From contig JAQSYI010000019.1 in NCBI GenBank assembly GCA_029256185.1, positions 57,699 through 121,698 of the forward strand: a DNA stretch of 64,000 nucleotides, written 5' to 3'. This stretch comes from Paenibacillaceae bacterium. Lineage in GTDB: Bacteria; Bacillota; Bacilli; Paenibacillales; NBRC-103111. The notes under the pieces are model-generated. The model was given only the letters and a program-made list of their open reading frames with translations, made no database searches and was not told where the DNA came from. Made by a program: the position numbers and the translations under genes. Positions 24,162 to 32,364 of this stretch are shown here, in pieces. The first letter of the stretch is position 1, and each line of letters begins with the position of its first letter.

Positions 24162-24271
24162 TATCCAGCCTTTTCCTCATGGGTGAAGGGCCATATTCCC
24201 AACAATGAAGAAGTCCGCCCTTGCCCGGCGGACTTCTTGTTTCATGCCCATCCAACTTTTTCCTCATGGGT
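24162..24271 (+). repeat. 23-nt direct repeats flanking the trpA terminator
   Basis: TATCCAGCC-TTTTCCTCATGGGT at 24162-24184 and CATCCAACT-TTTTCCTCATGGGT at 24249-24271 differ at only three positions and bracket the terminator. A weaker repeat, TACTGG-TATTGGAAC and TACTGG-CAATGGGAAC, lies just upstream. No gene fits the 24057-24523 gap. Confidence 0.5.
24210..24242 (+). terminator. Intrinsic terminator after trpA
   Basis: GAAGTCCGCC (24210-24219) pairs with GGCGGACTTC (24227-24236), followed by TTGTTT. Confidence 0.82.
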
Positions 24272-24523
24272 TAATTGAGGACAGTCACCGAACTGATCTT
24301 GATGAGCGTTACTCTGGTATCTCCCGGGATAACGAGGCCGGGTACAAATAATGTCGGGAAAGTACTCTTGCGGTTGCCTATTTACATCTGCCCACCACAT
24401 ATGCGAAAATGGGAAACATAATCGCTTTAAAGCGTGAAAAGCTTTCGCGGTTTGCCCCGGTTTTGCGGGCCTTAACAGCGGGTTGCTTTTCATATACCAA
24501 TGGGGAAGATGAGGTGTTTGTTG

Positions 24524-25624
24524 GTGCAGCCAAAGCCCAATATTGTTCACTTGCCGGTCTATCAGCCGGGCAAGCCGATTGAAGAAGTGAAGCGGGAACT
24601 GGGTCTTGAAGAAGTCGTCAAACTGGCCTCCAATGAGAATCCCTTCGGAAGCTCTCCTGCGGTCAGGGAGGCTCTGATCCGCGAAATGTCCAATATGAGT
24701 CTTTATCCGGATGGCGCAGCGGTGGAACTGACCGAAGCGGTGGCGGATTTCTGGGGAGTGAAGCCCAACCAGATTCTGTTCGGGGCAGGTTCCGATGAGG
24801 TCATTCTGATGATCGCCCGGGCGTTTTTGGTACCGGGGGATGAGACGGTCATGTCCACCCATACCTTCGGCCAATACAAGCATAATGCGGAGGTGGAAAA
24901 CGCCGTGGTCAGAGAGGCTCCTCTCAAGGACGCCACGTATGATCTTCCCGCCATGCTTGATCTGGTCACCGGGAAAACCAAGATTGTCTGGGTGTGCAAT
25001 CCTAACAACCCTACAGGCACCATGGTCACACACGGGGAAGTGAAGGCGTTGCTTGAGGCGCTGCCTTCATCTGTACTGTTGGTGCTTGATGAGGCGTATG
25101 CGGAATATGTGGACAGCCCCGATTATCACGATGGGCTGGAGCTGCTGAAGGATTATCCCAACCTGGTTCTGCTGCGCACCTTTTCCAAGATTTATGGTCT
25201 GGCTTCCATGCGGATCGGCTATGCCATCGGACATCCGGATGTGATTCATACGATTAATCAGGTGCGGGAGCCGTTTAACACAACCCGCTTCGCCCAAGTG
25301 GCCGGGCTTGCTGCCATCCAAGACCAGAATTTTGTCAAGGATTGCAAGGAACGCAACCTGACGGGCTTGAAATACTTAACGGAGGAATTCGACCGCCTGG
25401 GGCTGTCCTACTTCCCGGCTTACGGGAATTTTATCATGGTGGAATTGAACCGGCCCGCAGAAGCTGTGTTCGACGGTCTGCTCCGCAAGGGCTACATCGT
25501 CCGCGGCGGACACAAGCTGGACTTTCCGACGATGATCCGTATAACCGTGGGCAGCGATGCCCAGAACAGAGGACTTATTGCCGCGCTTGAGGAAGTGCTG
25601 GCCAAGGTGCCTGAAGTGGTTTGA
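24524..25624 (+). CDS. hisC: Histidinol-phosphate / aromatic aminotransferase
   Basis: A PLP aminotransferase of 366 residues. In Bacillus the HisC of this operon serves histidine synthesis and also tyrosine and phenylalanine. Seen here are VKLASNENPFGSSP, FGAGSDEVI, VWVCNPNNPTGTMV, LLVLDEAYAEY and the PLP lysine in RTFSKIYGLASMRIGY. GTG 24524 is taken as start because GAGGTG is 7 nt away and family members begin with this QPKPNIVHLPVYQPGKP sequence. It has no coupling to trpA but lies 36 nt from tyrA. Confidence 0.93.
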   Translation: MQPKPNIVHLPVYQPGKPIEEVKRELGLEEVVKLASNENPFGSSPAVREALIREMSNMSLYPDGAAVELTEAVADFWGVKPNQILFGAGSDEVILMIARAFLVPGDETVMSTHTFGQYKHNAEVENAVVREAPLKDATYDLPAMLDLVTGKTKIVWVCNPNNPTGTMVTHGEVKALLEALPSSVLLVLDEAYAEYVDSPDYHDGLELLKDYPNLVLLRTFSKIYGLASMRIGYAIGHPDVIHTINQVREPFNTTRFAQVAGLAAIQDQNFVKDCKERNLTGLKYLTEEFDRLGLSYFPAYGNFIMVELNRPAEAVFDGLLRKGYIVRGGHKLDFPTMIRITVGSDAQNRGLIAALEEVLAKVPEVV

Positions 25625-25660
25625 TTGCGTTACATTTCTCAATAGGAAAAGGTAGTGGAC

Positions 25661-26749
25661 ATGAAAAAAATTGCGATATTCGGAGTGGGCCTGATGGGAG
25701 GCTCGCTGGCGCTATGCTTCAAGGGGAAGCCTGGTCTGCATGTGGTGGGGCATTCCAACAGTGCGGCGTCTGTGGAGAAGTACCTGAAGCGGGAGGTCGT
25801 GGATGAGGCTACCACTTCCCTTGCAGAAGCAGCCACAGGCGCGGATTTCATCTTTTTGTGTGTGCCTGTGGGGAATCTGGAGCAGTATCTGGAACAGCTG
25901 CACAAGCTGAAGCTCAAGGAGGGCTGCATCATCACGGATGTGGGCAGCACCAAGGCATCTGTGGCCCGTTATGCGGCAGCTCTGGATTGGGGAGGCGCCT
26001 GCTTCATCGGCGGCCATCCCATGGCCGGCTCGGAACGCTCCGGAGTGGAAGCGGCCTCTTCTCATCTGTATGAGAATGCCTTCTATGTGCTTACCCCTGA
26101 GGAGGGAGTGTGCGAGGAAGCTTACACCCGTCTGGCCGATCTGCTGGCATATACCAAAGCCCAGATCGTACGGGTAAATTCGACCCAACATGATGATATA
26201 GTAGGAGCGATCAGCCATCTGCCCCATATTATTGCCGTGGCGCTGGTCAATCAGATTGCAGGGTACAACAAGGATGATTCACTCTATGAATCCCTGGCGG
26301 CGGGAGGCTTCCGGGATATTACCCGCATCGCTTCAAGCGAGCCTGCGATTTGGCGGGATATCCTCCTGAATAACCGGCAAGTCGTGCTGCGCCTGCTTAA
26401 GGATTGGGGCAGGGAGATGGACCGTTTTGCAAGGATGCTGGAGGGAGAGGACGGGGAAGGCATCGAGAATGCCTTCGGTGCCGCGCGGGAGTTCCGCAAC
26501 CGGCTTCCCGAACGGCGCAAGGGCGTTCTCATCTCCCATTATGATGTCTATGTGGATGTGCCCGACCACCCGGGGATTATTGGACAGATCGCGTCCTTGC
26601 TGGGGGACCAGAAGGTAAATTTGAGCAATATCCAGATTATTGAGAGCCGCGCGGATGTGCCGGGGGTGCTCCGGCTGTCCTTCCGCAATCAGTCGGACCA
26701 GGACCGGGCAGTGGAATTGTTGAAGCCCTTCTATCCGTTGCATCTGTAA
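25661..26749 (+). CDS. tyrA: Prephenate dehydrogenase with ACT domain
   Basis: TyrA oxidises prephenate to 4-hydroxyphenylpyruvate. The 362-residue protein begins with the NAD loop IFGVGLMGGSLALC, followed by IITDVGSTKASV and the FIGGHPMAGSERSGVEAA active-site region. Residues about 290-362 form an ACT domain (VDVPDHPGIIGQIASLLG), the usual tyrosine-sensing part. It closes the aromatic operon ahead of a strong terminator; the aroE that follows in B. subtilis is not here. Confidence 0.95.
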   Translation: MKKIAIFGVGLMGGSLALCFKGKPGLHVVGHSNSAASVEKYLKREVVDEATTSLAEAATGADFIFLCVPVGNLEQYLEQLHKLKLKEGCIITDVGSTKASVARYAAALDWGGACFIGGHPMAGSERSGVEAASSHLYENAFYVLTPEEGVCEEAYTRLADLLAYTKAQIVRVNSTQHDDIVGAISHLPHIIAVALVNQIAGYNKDDSLYESLAAGGFRDITRIASSEPAIWRDILLNNRQVVLRLLKDWGREMDRFARMLEGEDGEGIENAFGAAREFRNRLPERRKGVLISHYDVYVDVPDHPGIIGQIASLLGDQKVNLSNIQIIESRADVPGVLRLSFRNQSDQDRAVELLKPFYPLHL

Positions 26750-26751
26750 GC

Positions 26752-26800
26752 AAAACAGCCGTTCCGGGCGCTGTCAAGCCCCAAGAACGGCTGTTTTTTT
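26752..26800 (+). terminator. Intrinsic terminator of hisC-tyrA
   Basis: AAAACAGCCGTTC pairs with GAACGGCTGTTTT (13 bp) and continues into a T-run. Confidence 0.92.
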
Positions 26801-26840
26801 CGTAAGTAATCGCATTCAGAAATCGTTTGCAAAAAAACTG

Positions 26841-26869
26841 TTGACAAATTGAAAACGGATACATATAAT
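26841..26869 (+). promoter_or_regulatory. Perfect consensus sigma-A promoter
   Basis: TTGACA (26841-26846), 17-nt spacer, TATAAT (26864-26869), with an A-run just upstream like an UP element. Transcription would start near 26876, and a terminator ends 73 nt later. Confidence 0.85.
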
Positions 26870-26875
26870 ATGAAT

Positions 26876-26949
26876 TACAGTATGGTTTCTCTCCACTCCT
26901 ATCCGAATTGCACAGTGTGCGCCCGCCGTGTTAACGGCGGTTTTTTTTT
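26876..26949 (+). ncRNA. Putative 75-nt small RNA or terminated leader
   Basis: A perfect promoter fires into a segment of about 75 nt that ends in a textbook terminator: CCGCCGT-GTTA-ACGGCGG followed by nine T. No ATG in it has a ribosome binding site. Most of the segment is CU-rich (TTTCTCTCCACTCCTATCC), and a small GCACAGTGTGC palindrome precedes the terminator. CU-rich single-stranded patches are typical of Gram-positive sRNAs that mask Shine-Dalgarno sequences. It may instead be an attenuated leader of the sigma gene 250 nt downstream. Confidence 0.6.
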
Positions 26950-27121
26950 GCCCAAATACTTGAACCGGGATAGAGAGGCCGCCGCCTGTGCTTTTGGTCA
27001 AGGGAGAAAATGATTACAAGAGAAAGTTCTTTTTGTCGAAGAAGCAGGATTTCTGAACACGTATCTAGAATATGCTTGTGATGACTTTCTTCTGCCTCTT
27101 CCGATATTTTATATATAGCAC

Positions 27122-27147
27122 CGCAACTTTTTTTCCCCTCCCGGGTA
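27122..27147 (+). promoter_or_regulatory. Possible ECF-type autoregulatory promoter
   Basis: CGCAAC (27122-27127), 16 nt, GGTA (27144-27147) resembles the sigma-W-type pattern TGAAAC-N16-CGTA with the exact spacing but three or four mismatches. The T-run after AAC is also typical. It lies 55 nt before the ECF sigma gene. Otherwise I see no gene in 26950-27201. Confidence 0.35.
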
Positions 27148-27201
27148 TTTATGTGTAAGTAAATGCCGGGATAGGAATGCAAGCAAGGAGGGTTGCTTGT
27201 A

Positions 27202-27795
27202 ATGACCGATTCCCAGTTAATCCGAGATATTAAAGACGGCAACGTAGAATTATACGCTGAACTCATGCGTCGTTACGAGCGCAAGATCCTCGCATTTGTT
27301 TACCACATGCTGAAGAGCGCCCACATGGAAATTCTGGCGGATGATTTATGCCAGGAGACCTTTTATAAAGCTTACCGCAGCCTGCAGACCTTCCGTGAAG
27401 TAGATGCCTCCTTCTCCACATGGCTCTACACAATTGCCCGCAATACGGTGCTTAGTGAGCTTCGCAAGCAGAAGCATGTACGGGTTTCTCTGGAGCAAAG
27501 CGGACATACGCCCCACGCTCCTCTTGATTCCATGCCTGAGCAGAGCATGCTCCGCAATGAGAAGGTGACGATGGTCCGGGATGCGATCAATAATCTGCCT
27601 GAGAAACAGCGTTCTGCACTTATTCTGCGGGAATACGATCAACTGGATTATCAGGAAATCGCCAATATTTTGGGCCAGACGGTGAGTGCCGTGAAGTCGC
27701 TGTTGTTCCGGGCTAGGGCAAGCGTCAAGCTGCAATTGGAGCCGTACTTTATCGATCCGATTTTCGAAGAGTATGAGGGGATGAATCAACGATGA
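27202..27795 (+). CDS. ECF-family RNA polymerase sigma factor
   Basis: A 197-residue group 4 sigma factor. Region 2 is seen in ELMRRYERKILAFVYHML, DDLCQETFYKAYRSL and FSTWLYTIARNTVLSELRK. Region 4 with its helix-turn-helix is seen in LPEKQRSALILREYDQLDYQEIANILG and VSAVKSLLFRAR, each within the usual distance. ATG 27202 follows AAGGAGGG. The next gene, overlapping by 4 nt, is its anti-sigma factor, so the pair should sense cell-envelope stress. I cannot assign it to SigW, SigV or another named factor. Confidence 0.92.
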   Translation: MTDSQLIRDIKDGNVELYAELMRRYERKILAFVYHMLKSAHMEILADDLCQETFYKAYRSLQTFREVDASFSTWLYTIARNTVLSELRKQKHVRVSLEQSGHTPHAPLDSMPEQSMLRNEKVTMVRDAINNLPEKQRSALILREYDQLDYQEIANILGQTVSAVKSLLFRARASVKLQLEPYFIDPIFEEYEGMNQR

Positions 27796-28412
27796 AATGC
27801 GAAGAGATTCAGGAGTTGTTCGGAATTTACTTTGATCTGCCCGAGGCAGATGAGCGGCGCATGCAGGTGGATGAGCATATCCTGTTGTGTCCGGCATGCC
27901 GTGAAGAATTTCAGATCTGGGAAGAGAGCGCGGAGCTGATCCGCTTGTCCCAGGAGGATACGGAGCCGTTCTTGTACGCCGCGCCGCCGGTATCCAATGA
28001 AGTGATGAACCGAATCTATCGCAGTGAGGGGTGGAGAACGCCTGTTTCCGACCGAATCTATTATATCCCCTATAAGCTGAGGAGGAATATTACGGCTATA
28101 ATTGCTTTTTGTCTGGCATTGTTTCTTATCAGCTTCGTACATACGCTTATGAACGGCGATAAAGCGATGATCGGCGAGGCCCCTGACAATTATGGAATCA
28201 AGCAGGCTGCCAAGGCTTCGGTGAATCCGGCCAATTCCCTTAATGTCCATTCCATGACCCGTACTACATTGGCCAGTGCAGGACCTACCATCATCGATCC
28301 CGTGAAGATAGGGCCTATCCGGACCGTTCCTGATTATTTGTTGTCCCTGTCCATTCTTGGACTGATCAGCACACTTCTGATTATGAATTGGCTGTCGCGG
28401 ACGCGAGCTTAG
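27792..28412 (+). CDS. Membrane anti-sigma factor with zinc-finger domain
   Basis: A 206-residue partner of the ECF sigma factor. The N-terminal cytoplasmic part has the ZAS motif HILLCPACREEF (H-x3-C-x2-C). Two hydrophobic segments follow, at about residues 101-118 and 183-199, with a polar loop between them. Such proteins hold the sigma factor at the membrane until proteolysis releases it. The gene overlaps the sigma gene by ATGA, which couples their synthesis, and a terminator follows. Confidence 0.85.
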   Translation: MKCEEIQELFGIYFDLPEADERRMQVDEHILLCPACREEFQIWEESAELIRLSQEDTEPFLYAAPPVSNEVMNRIYRSEGWRTPVSDRIYYIPYKLRRNITAIIAFCLALFLISFVHTLMNGDKAMIGEAPDNYGIKQAAKASVNPANSLNVHSMTRTTLASAGPTIIDPVKIGPIRTVPDYLLSLSILGLISTLLIMNWLSRTRA

Positions 28413-28461
28413 TCTAGTTCAGGACGCTAGTGCCTGCGATAGAATTCTCCAAGCTCCGATA

Positions 28462-28487
28462 AAGCCCTCTTGCAGGGCTTTTTTTTA
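28462..28487 (+). terminator. Intrinsic terminator of the sigma/anti-sigma pair
   Basis: AAGCCCT-CTTGC-AGGGCTT followed by TTTTTTT. Confidence 0.9.
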
Positions 28488-28631
28488 TTTCCCGCAAGGG
28501 ACAAAGTGTATAAATGTCTGAGGATTTCCCATAATGAGTAAAAACAGCAGCTTTTGCGATAACGAAGAAACAGGCTTCAAAGGGTGATCCCGGGGAAGAG
28601 GCCAAAAGCAAGCCATAAGGGAGGTGAGACC

Positions 28632-29750
28632 ATGAATCTAGCGGATATGCTGTGCTATGCAGATATCCATGAGTTGAACCGCATAGCGCGCAACTATGAG
28701 TGCGACAGCAGCAGCCATTCCAAGAACGAGCTGATTCAATCCATTCTCGCCGCATTGGGGCGCAAGGACCTTTTTGAGTCTCTCATAAGCGGCATGGAAT
28801 TGGAGGATATCCGCTTCCTGAATGCCTTGCTGTTCGACCGCAGAGAAACCTTCAGCCTGGAGGAGTTGGTGGCCAGAGCCAGCCAGACCCAGGAGAGCAA
28901 GGAAGAGCCGGGCAGAAGCCCCCGTGACCTGATCTCCCGGTTTAAGCAGCGCGGCTGGCTGTTTAACGGCCATTCCCAGCAAACCAAATATTTGTTTCAG
29001 GTGCCCGATGATTTGAAGAAGCGGTTTTCCGAGACGTTGGGGAGAATTTTTGCCCGCAAACTGATATACACGCAAGCGGCGCCGCGGGTATACAGAGATG
29101 AGCAGAGCATGCTTTCCGATGACCTGCTGTGCTTCCTGCGGAAGCTGGATCAGCAGGAGCTGCCCATTAACGCCGAAGGTTTTCTATATAAGCGGCAGCT
29201 GCAGCAAATTCTGGAGGGCCTGGCTGTACCGGAAGAGCCTGTGGGCAAGACAGCTTGGCGGTTCGGCTACGGAAGACGGTTCCGCGAATATCCTGCCCGG
29301 TTCTCGTTCCTGTACGATTATTGCTACTTCCAAGGCTATCTGGAGGAAAACGGACCTCAGCTCCGTCTCACGCCGGCGGGAAGGGCGGCAGTGGAGCAGG
29401 CCCGCAAGGAGGATGTAGCCCATCTGTATGCCTTCTGGCTCCGCCTGTACAGAGGACCAATCCCTAATCTCCCCTCCCTTGTTTACTGGATGCAGGAATT
29501 GACAGGGCAGTGGGTAACTGCGGCCTCGCTTGCCGAGGTGCTGTGTCCGCTGATCAAGCCTTATTATTACGATTCGCCCCAGGCCATCTTCGAGCAGCGG
29601 TTTCTGCCCATGCTCTCCCATCTGGGGTTGCTCCGGATCGGGGTGGACGAGCAGTTTGGAAGTGTTGTGCAGATGTCTGTTCTGGGACAGAGTGTAGTGC
29701 GGGGCACTTATGTCACCGGCGAGGAAACGATCAACTTGCAATCCGTTTGA
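28632..29750 (+). CDS. Conserved-looking protein of unknown function
   Basis: I do not recognise this 372-residue soluble protein. Its N-terminus (LADMLCYADIHELNRIARNY, then SKNELIQSILAAL) looks like a Rho-N/SAP-type helical module. Several later stretches (LISRFKQRGWLFNG, LLPMLSHLGLLRIG-like) look like winged-helix repeats, so a nucleic-acid or helicase-associated role is conceivable. There is no signal peptide or membrane segment. The start at 28632 follows AGGGAGGTGAG. It stands alone between the sigma unit and the gamma-carbonic anhydrase gene, where B. subtilis has the TPR gene ypiA. Confidence 0.7.
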   Translation: MNLADMLCYADIHELNRIARNYECDSSSHSKNELIQSILAALGRKDLFESLISGMELEDIRFLNALLFDRRETFSLEELVARASQTQESKEEPGRSPRDLISRFKQRGWLFNGHSQQTKYLFQVPDDLKKRFSETLGRIFARKLIYTQAAPRVYRDEQSMLSDDLLCFLRKLDQQELPINAEGFLYKRQLQQILEGLAVPEEPVGKTAWRFGYGRRFREYPARFSFLYDYCYFQGYLEENGPQLRLTPAGRAAVEQARKEDVAHLYAFWLRLYRGPIPNLPSLVYWMQELTGQWVTAASLAEVLCPLIKPYYYDSPQAIFEQRFLPMLSHLGLLRIGVDEQFGSVVQMSVLGQSVVRGTYVTGEETINLQSV

Positions 29751-29814
29751 CTTAGCGCTGTTCCTCCGTTACAATTTCTCCCATCAAACCACTAGGAAGC
29801 GGAGAGATGAGAGA

Positions 29815-30330
29815 ATGAACTTGCCCTATAACGGAATTCTGCCGCAGGTGCACAGCACGGCTTTTATCGCAGAGGGTGTCAAGCTTATCGGACAAGTGGA
29901 GATTCAGGAAGAATCGTCGGTATGGTTCAACAGTGTCTTGCGGGGGGATCTGGCCCCGATTATGATCGGGCGCAGATCCAATCTTCAGGACGGCGTCATC
30001 GGTCATGTGAACGAAGGAGAACCGCTGATCGTTGGCGATGAAGTGTCGGTGGGCCACGGAGCTATCATCCACGGCTGCCGGATAGGCAATGGTACATTAA
30101 TCGGTATGGGGGCAATTGTCTTAAACGGTGCGGAAATCGGTGAATATGCTTTAGTAGGGGCCGGATCTCTTGTCACCGAGAATAAGAAAATTCCTCCCTT
30201 CACGCTGGTATTGGGATCGCCGGCCAAAGTGGTCCGGGAACTGACGGAAGCAGATCTGGAACGGATGCGGCGGACTGCCGGAAGCTATGTTCTGCGGGGA
30301 AGGGAGTACAGCTCCAATCCCCCAAAATAA
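29815..30330 (+). CDS. Gamma-carbonic anhydrase-like hexapeptide protein
   Basis: A 171-residue left-handed beta-helix protein. Imperfect hexapeptide repeats run from about residue 15 to 130. Three histidines at the family positions are visible (IGHVNEG, VGHGAIIHGC), so a metal site like that of gamma-carbonic anhydrase can form. Close Bacillus relatives are YtoA and similar proteins, for which activity is often unproven. The C-terminal LRGREYSSNPPK tail is polar. The ATG follows GGAGAGATGAGAGA. Confidence 0.82.
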   Translation: MNLPYNGILPQVHSTAFIAEGVKLIGQVEIQEESSVWFNSVLRGDLAPIMIGRRSNLQDGVIGHVNEGEPLIVGDEVSVGHGAIIHGCRIGNGTLIGMGAIVLNGAEIGEYALVGAGSLVTENKKIPPFTLVLGSPAKVVRELTEADLERMRRTAGSYVLRGREYSSNPPK

Positions 30331-30423
30331 CAGCGGGAGCATGCACCTCCAGTCATCCGGAAAGAACGATGCCATACCCGTAAACTGGGAAGCCAATCCA
30401 TCGGCGAAATTGGAGGTAGGTCT

Positions 30424-30624
30424 ATGGGAAAAATGTATGCATCTTATGAAGCCATGCTCTCCTTGTATGCAGAGTTGGTTCTGGATGAATCGGTACGCAA
30501 GCATAAAGAGCAGCTGTTGTATTCGGAGATAGACATAGCTTTGGCCAAACGGGACAAAAAGACGTTTTTGGCGCTTACCAATGAACTGCGGCTGTTGAGG
30601 AAGACCTATGAGATGATTTCATAG
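30424..30624 (+). CDS. Small IDEAL-domain protein
   Basis: A 66-residue protein almost wholly made of the IDEAL domain: LLYSEIDIALAKRDKKTF, then LTNELRLL, matching the ExDxALxxxDxxxFxxLxxEL pattern. In Bacillus this domain ends YpiB and several other small proteins. The ATG follows GGAGGT at 7-8 nt. In B. subtilis ypiB is followed by ypiF and qcrABC before ypjA; here ypjA comes next. Confidence 0.8.
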   Translation: MGKMYASYEAMLSLYAELVLDESVRKHKEQLLYSEIDIALAKRDKKTFLALTNELRLLRKTYEMIS

Positions 30625-30663
30625 TCTTCTTTTTTCTTCTTGGAACCCGGGCATGGAGATAGT

Positions 30664-30703
30664 TTGATCAAGCTGCCATTCTTGATATAATCAAGGATGG
30701 CAG
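30664..30703 (+). promoter_or_regulatory. Promoter within a palindrome ahead of ypjA
   Basis: TTGATC (30664-30669), 16-nt spacer, perfect TATAAT (30686-30691). The -10 sits in the centre of a 14-bp inverted repeat, CTGCCATTCTTGAT (30672-30685) against ATCAAGGATGGCAG (30690-30703), with one mismatch. A protein bound to the palindrome would cover the promoter; alternatively the palindrome is a weak terminator of the upstream gene. Confidence 0.5.
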
Positions 30704-30741
30704 TTGTATTTGCGGGAATAATACATAAGGAGTGGCTGGAA

Positions 30742-31410
30742 TTGTTGTTGCTTCGGCGCGGTGTGGATCTGTTTTCGTTTTGGTTTGGCAGAAAAGGACT
30801 AATGACTTCTTTTATGCTGAGAACGCTGTTTTGGGTAAATGCCCTGGGGACAGTTTACGGCTTTTACTGGTATTGGGGACAGTTGGAGTACACCGTTGCC
30901 CAGCACCCCCTGTGGATGACGGTTCTGGTGCCGGATAGTCCTACGGCAAGCCTTTTTTTCACCGCGGCTATCTGGTGGCTGTACAAAGATCCGGAGCATC
31001 GTTTGGGCGGCCCCGGCATCCGCAGTGTGCGCAGTTTTATAGAGGCGTTCGCAGTGGTGACTTCGTTCAAATACGGAATCTGGGCGGTGGCGATGATCTT
31101 CGCGGGAGCGGCGCAGGGAAACCCTGTGGATTGGCAGGATTATATGCTCACGGCATCCCATCTGGGCATGGCAGCCGAAGCGCTTCTTTATGCCTCGTTA
31201 TTCCGGATTGGACTAAAACCGCTGGCGGTTGTGGCGTGCTGGACGATCTTCAACGATTTTGCCGATTACGGTTTCGGAATTTATCCGGGACTTCCGCGGG
31301 TCCTTGGAGATGACCTGATCATTATCCAGATTTTCACCATCTTATTGAGCTTGGTTAGCCTTGGAATAGCCTGGCGTCTGTCGGGATTGTTCCGCAGGAG
31401 CAAGGTCTAA
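30742..31410 (+). CDS. ypjA: DUF1405 membrane protein, YpjA-like
   Basis: A 222-residue integral membrane protein with about six hydrophobic segments and the family feature NALGTVYGFYWYWGQL early, then WMTVLVPDSPTASLFF and FVVTSFKYGIWAV-like stretches. No function is known. TTG 30742 is the likely start because AAGGAG ends 9 nt before it; an ATG at 30697 lies inside the palindrome and has no ribosome site. The ypjA-ypjB-yitT-mazG-dapB order follows B. subtilis. Confidence 0.82.
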   Translation: MLLLRRGVDLFSFWFGRKGLMTSFMLRTLFWVNALGTVYGFYWYWGQLEYTVAQHPLWMTVLVPDSPTASLFFTAAIWWLYKDPEHRLGGPGIRSVRSFIEAFAVVTSFKYGIWAVAMIFAGAAQGNPVDWQDYMLTASHLGMAAEALLYASLFRIGLKPLAVVACWTIFNDFADYGFGIYPGLPRVLGDDLIIIQIFTILLSLVSLGIAWRLSGLFRRSKV

Positions 31411-31412
31411 AA

Positions 31413-31454
31413 TTGGACATCCCCCCATATGTTCATAACAGGGGGGATGTCCAA
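31413..31454 (+). promoter_or_regulatory. Perfect 14-bp hairpin covering the ypjB ribosome binding site
   Basis: TTGGACATCCCCCC (31413-31426) pairs without mismatch with GGGGGGATGTCCAA (31441-31454), loop 14 nt. The right arm contains the only ribosome binding site (GGGGGG) and touches the ATG of ypjB. There is no T-run, so it is not a standard terminator. Folded RNA should block ypjB translation. Confidence 0.8.
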
Positions 31455-32335
31455 TGTTTATTTGGGGAAAAGCGCGGAAGCTCTATTGGCTTCTGCTGAT
31501 TTGTATAGGAGTGTTGATGATGACGCAGGGATGCGGCCGCAAGGAGGATTCCGTGGCCCAACCGGCTGCTCCTTCTCACGTTGTCCAGAAGCAGTTGGAG
31601 GAGCTGAACCGTACGGCAGACGAGCTGTACCGGCTTGCCACAACGGGGGAATACGTCAAATCCCGGGAAGCGCTGACACGGTTTGGAGAGCAGGCGGCGG
31701 CGGCTTCCTATGCGGGTGCAACGGGAGTGGAAGGCGTGGATGCCCTGTTCGATGCGGTTGTGGACGCCAAGCGCCAATTCAATGCAGTCCGGCCTGATCC
31801 CGCCGGCATGGTTAAGGCTTCCGCACGCTTGAAGCTGGCAGCAGATGCACTCACCCATCCTAAACAGCCCATGTGGCTGCAATACGGGCAACTGCTGCGG
31901 AAGGATACGGAACAGCTTGCCCTGTCCGTGGACAAAGGAGACAAGAAGGAGGCTTCCGCCCAATTCGTGAAGCTGAAGGACCACTACGAGACGATCCGGC
32001 CGGCTGTCTGGATCAGCCGTTCTCCCGAAGAAGGCGAGAAGATGGATTCCCTGCTTGTGTTCCTGGGCAAATACACCGGTGCGGACAGTCTGGAGCAGGA
32101 AGTATTGTCGGCGGGCATTAAGCAATGGCAGGAAGCGTTGGACGCATTATTCTCAGGAGATGAGGACCACACCGCCTATATGCCGTTTGTTGAGCCGGAC
32201 GAGCCTATTCTGTGGACGGTAACCATCGGTTCCCTCATCGTTGGAGTACTGGGCTTTTCCGCCTGGAGAATGCTGCAGTGGGAGCGCAGCAGAATGCGTG
32301 TTCCACGCCCCCGCCGGGCTGAGGGGAAAGAGTAG
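31454..32335 (+). CDS. ypjB: Sporulation-associated membrane protein YpjB
   Basis: A 293-residue protein with an N-terminal hydrophobic segment (about 9-24) ending MMTQGCGRKED, which looks like a loose lipobox, a helical external domain with an alanine-rich centre, and a second membrane segment at about 253-275 before an arginine-rich tail. B. subtilis YpjB is a sporulation protein of unknown action. The start codon sits at the foot of a perfect hairpin, so its translation is probably regulated. It converges on the YitT gene with only 29 nt between. Confidence 0.8.
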   Translation: MFIWGKARKLYWLLLICIGVLMMTQGCGRKEDSVAQPAAPSHVVQKQLEELNRTADELYRLATTGEYVKSREALTRFGEQAAAASYAGATGVEGVDALFDAVVDAKRQFNAVRPDPAGMVKASARLKLAADALTHPKQPMWLQYGQLLRKDTEQLALSVDKGDKKEASAQFVKLKDHYETIRPAVWISRSPEEGEKMDSLLVFLGKYTGADSLEQEVLSAGIKQWQEALDALFSGDEDHTAYMPFVEPDEPILWTVTIGSLIVGVLGFSAWRMLQWERSRMRVPRPRRAEGKE

Positions 32336-32364
32336 CTTATGTATTATTGGAGCCCTAATTGAAA

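Noticed and set aside
32336..32364. A shared terminator between convergent ypjB and yitT.
   Set aside because: No inverted repeat or T-run is visible in the 29-nt gap.
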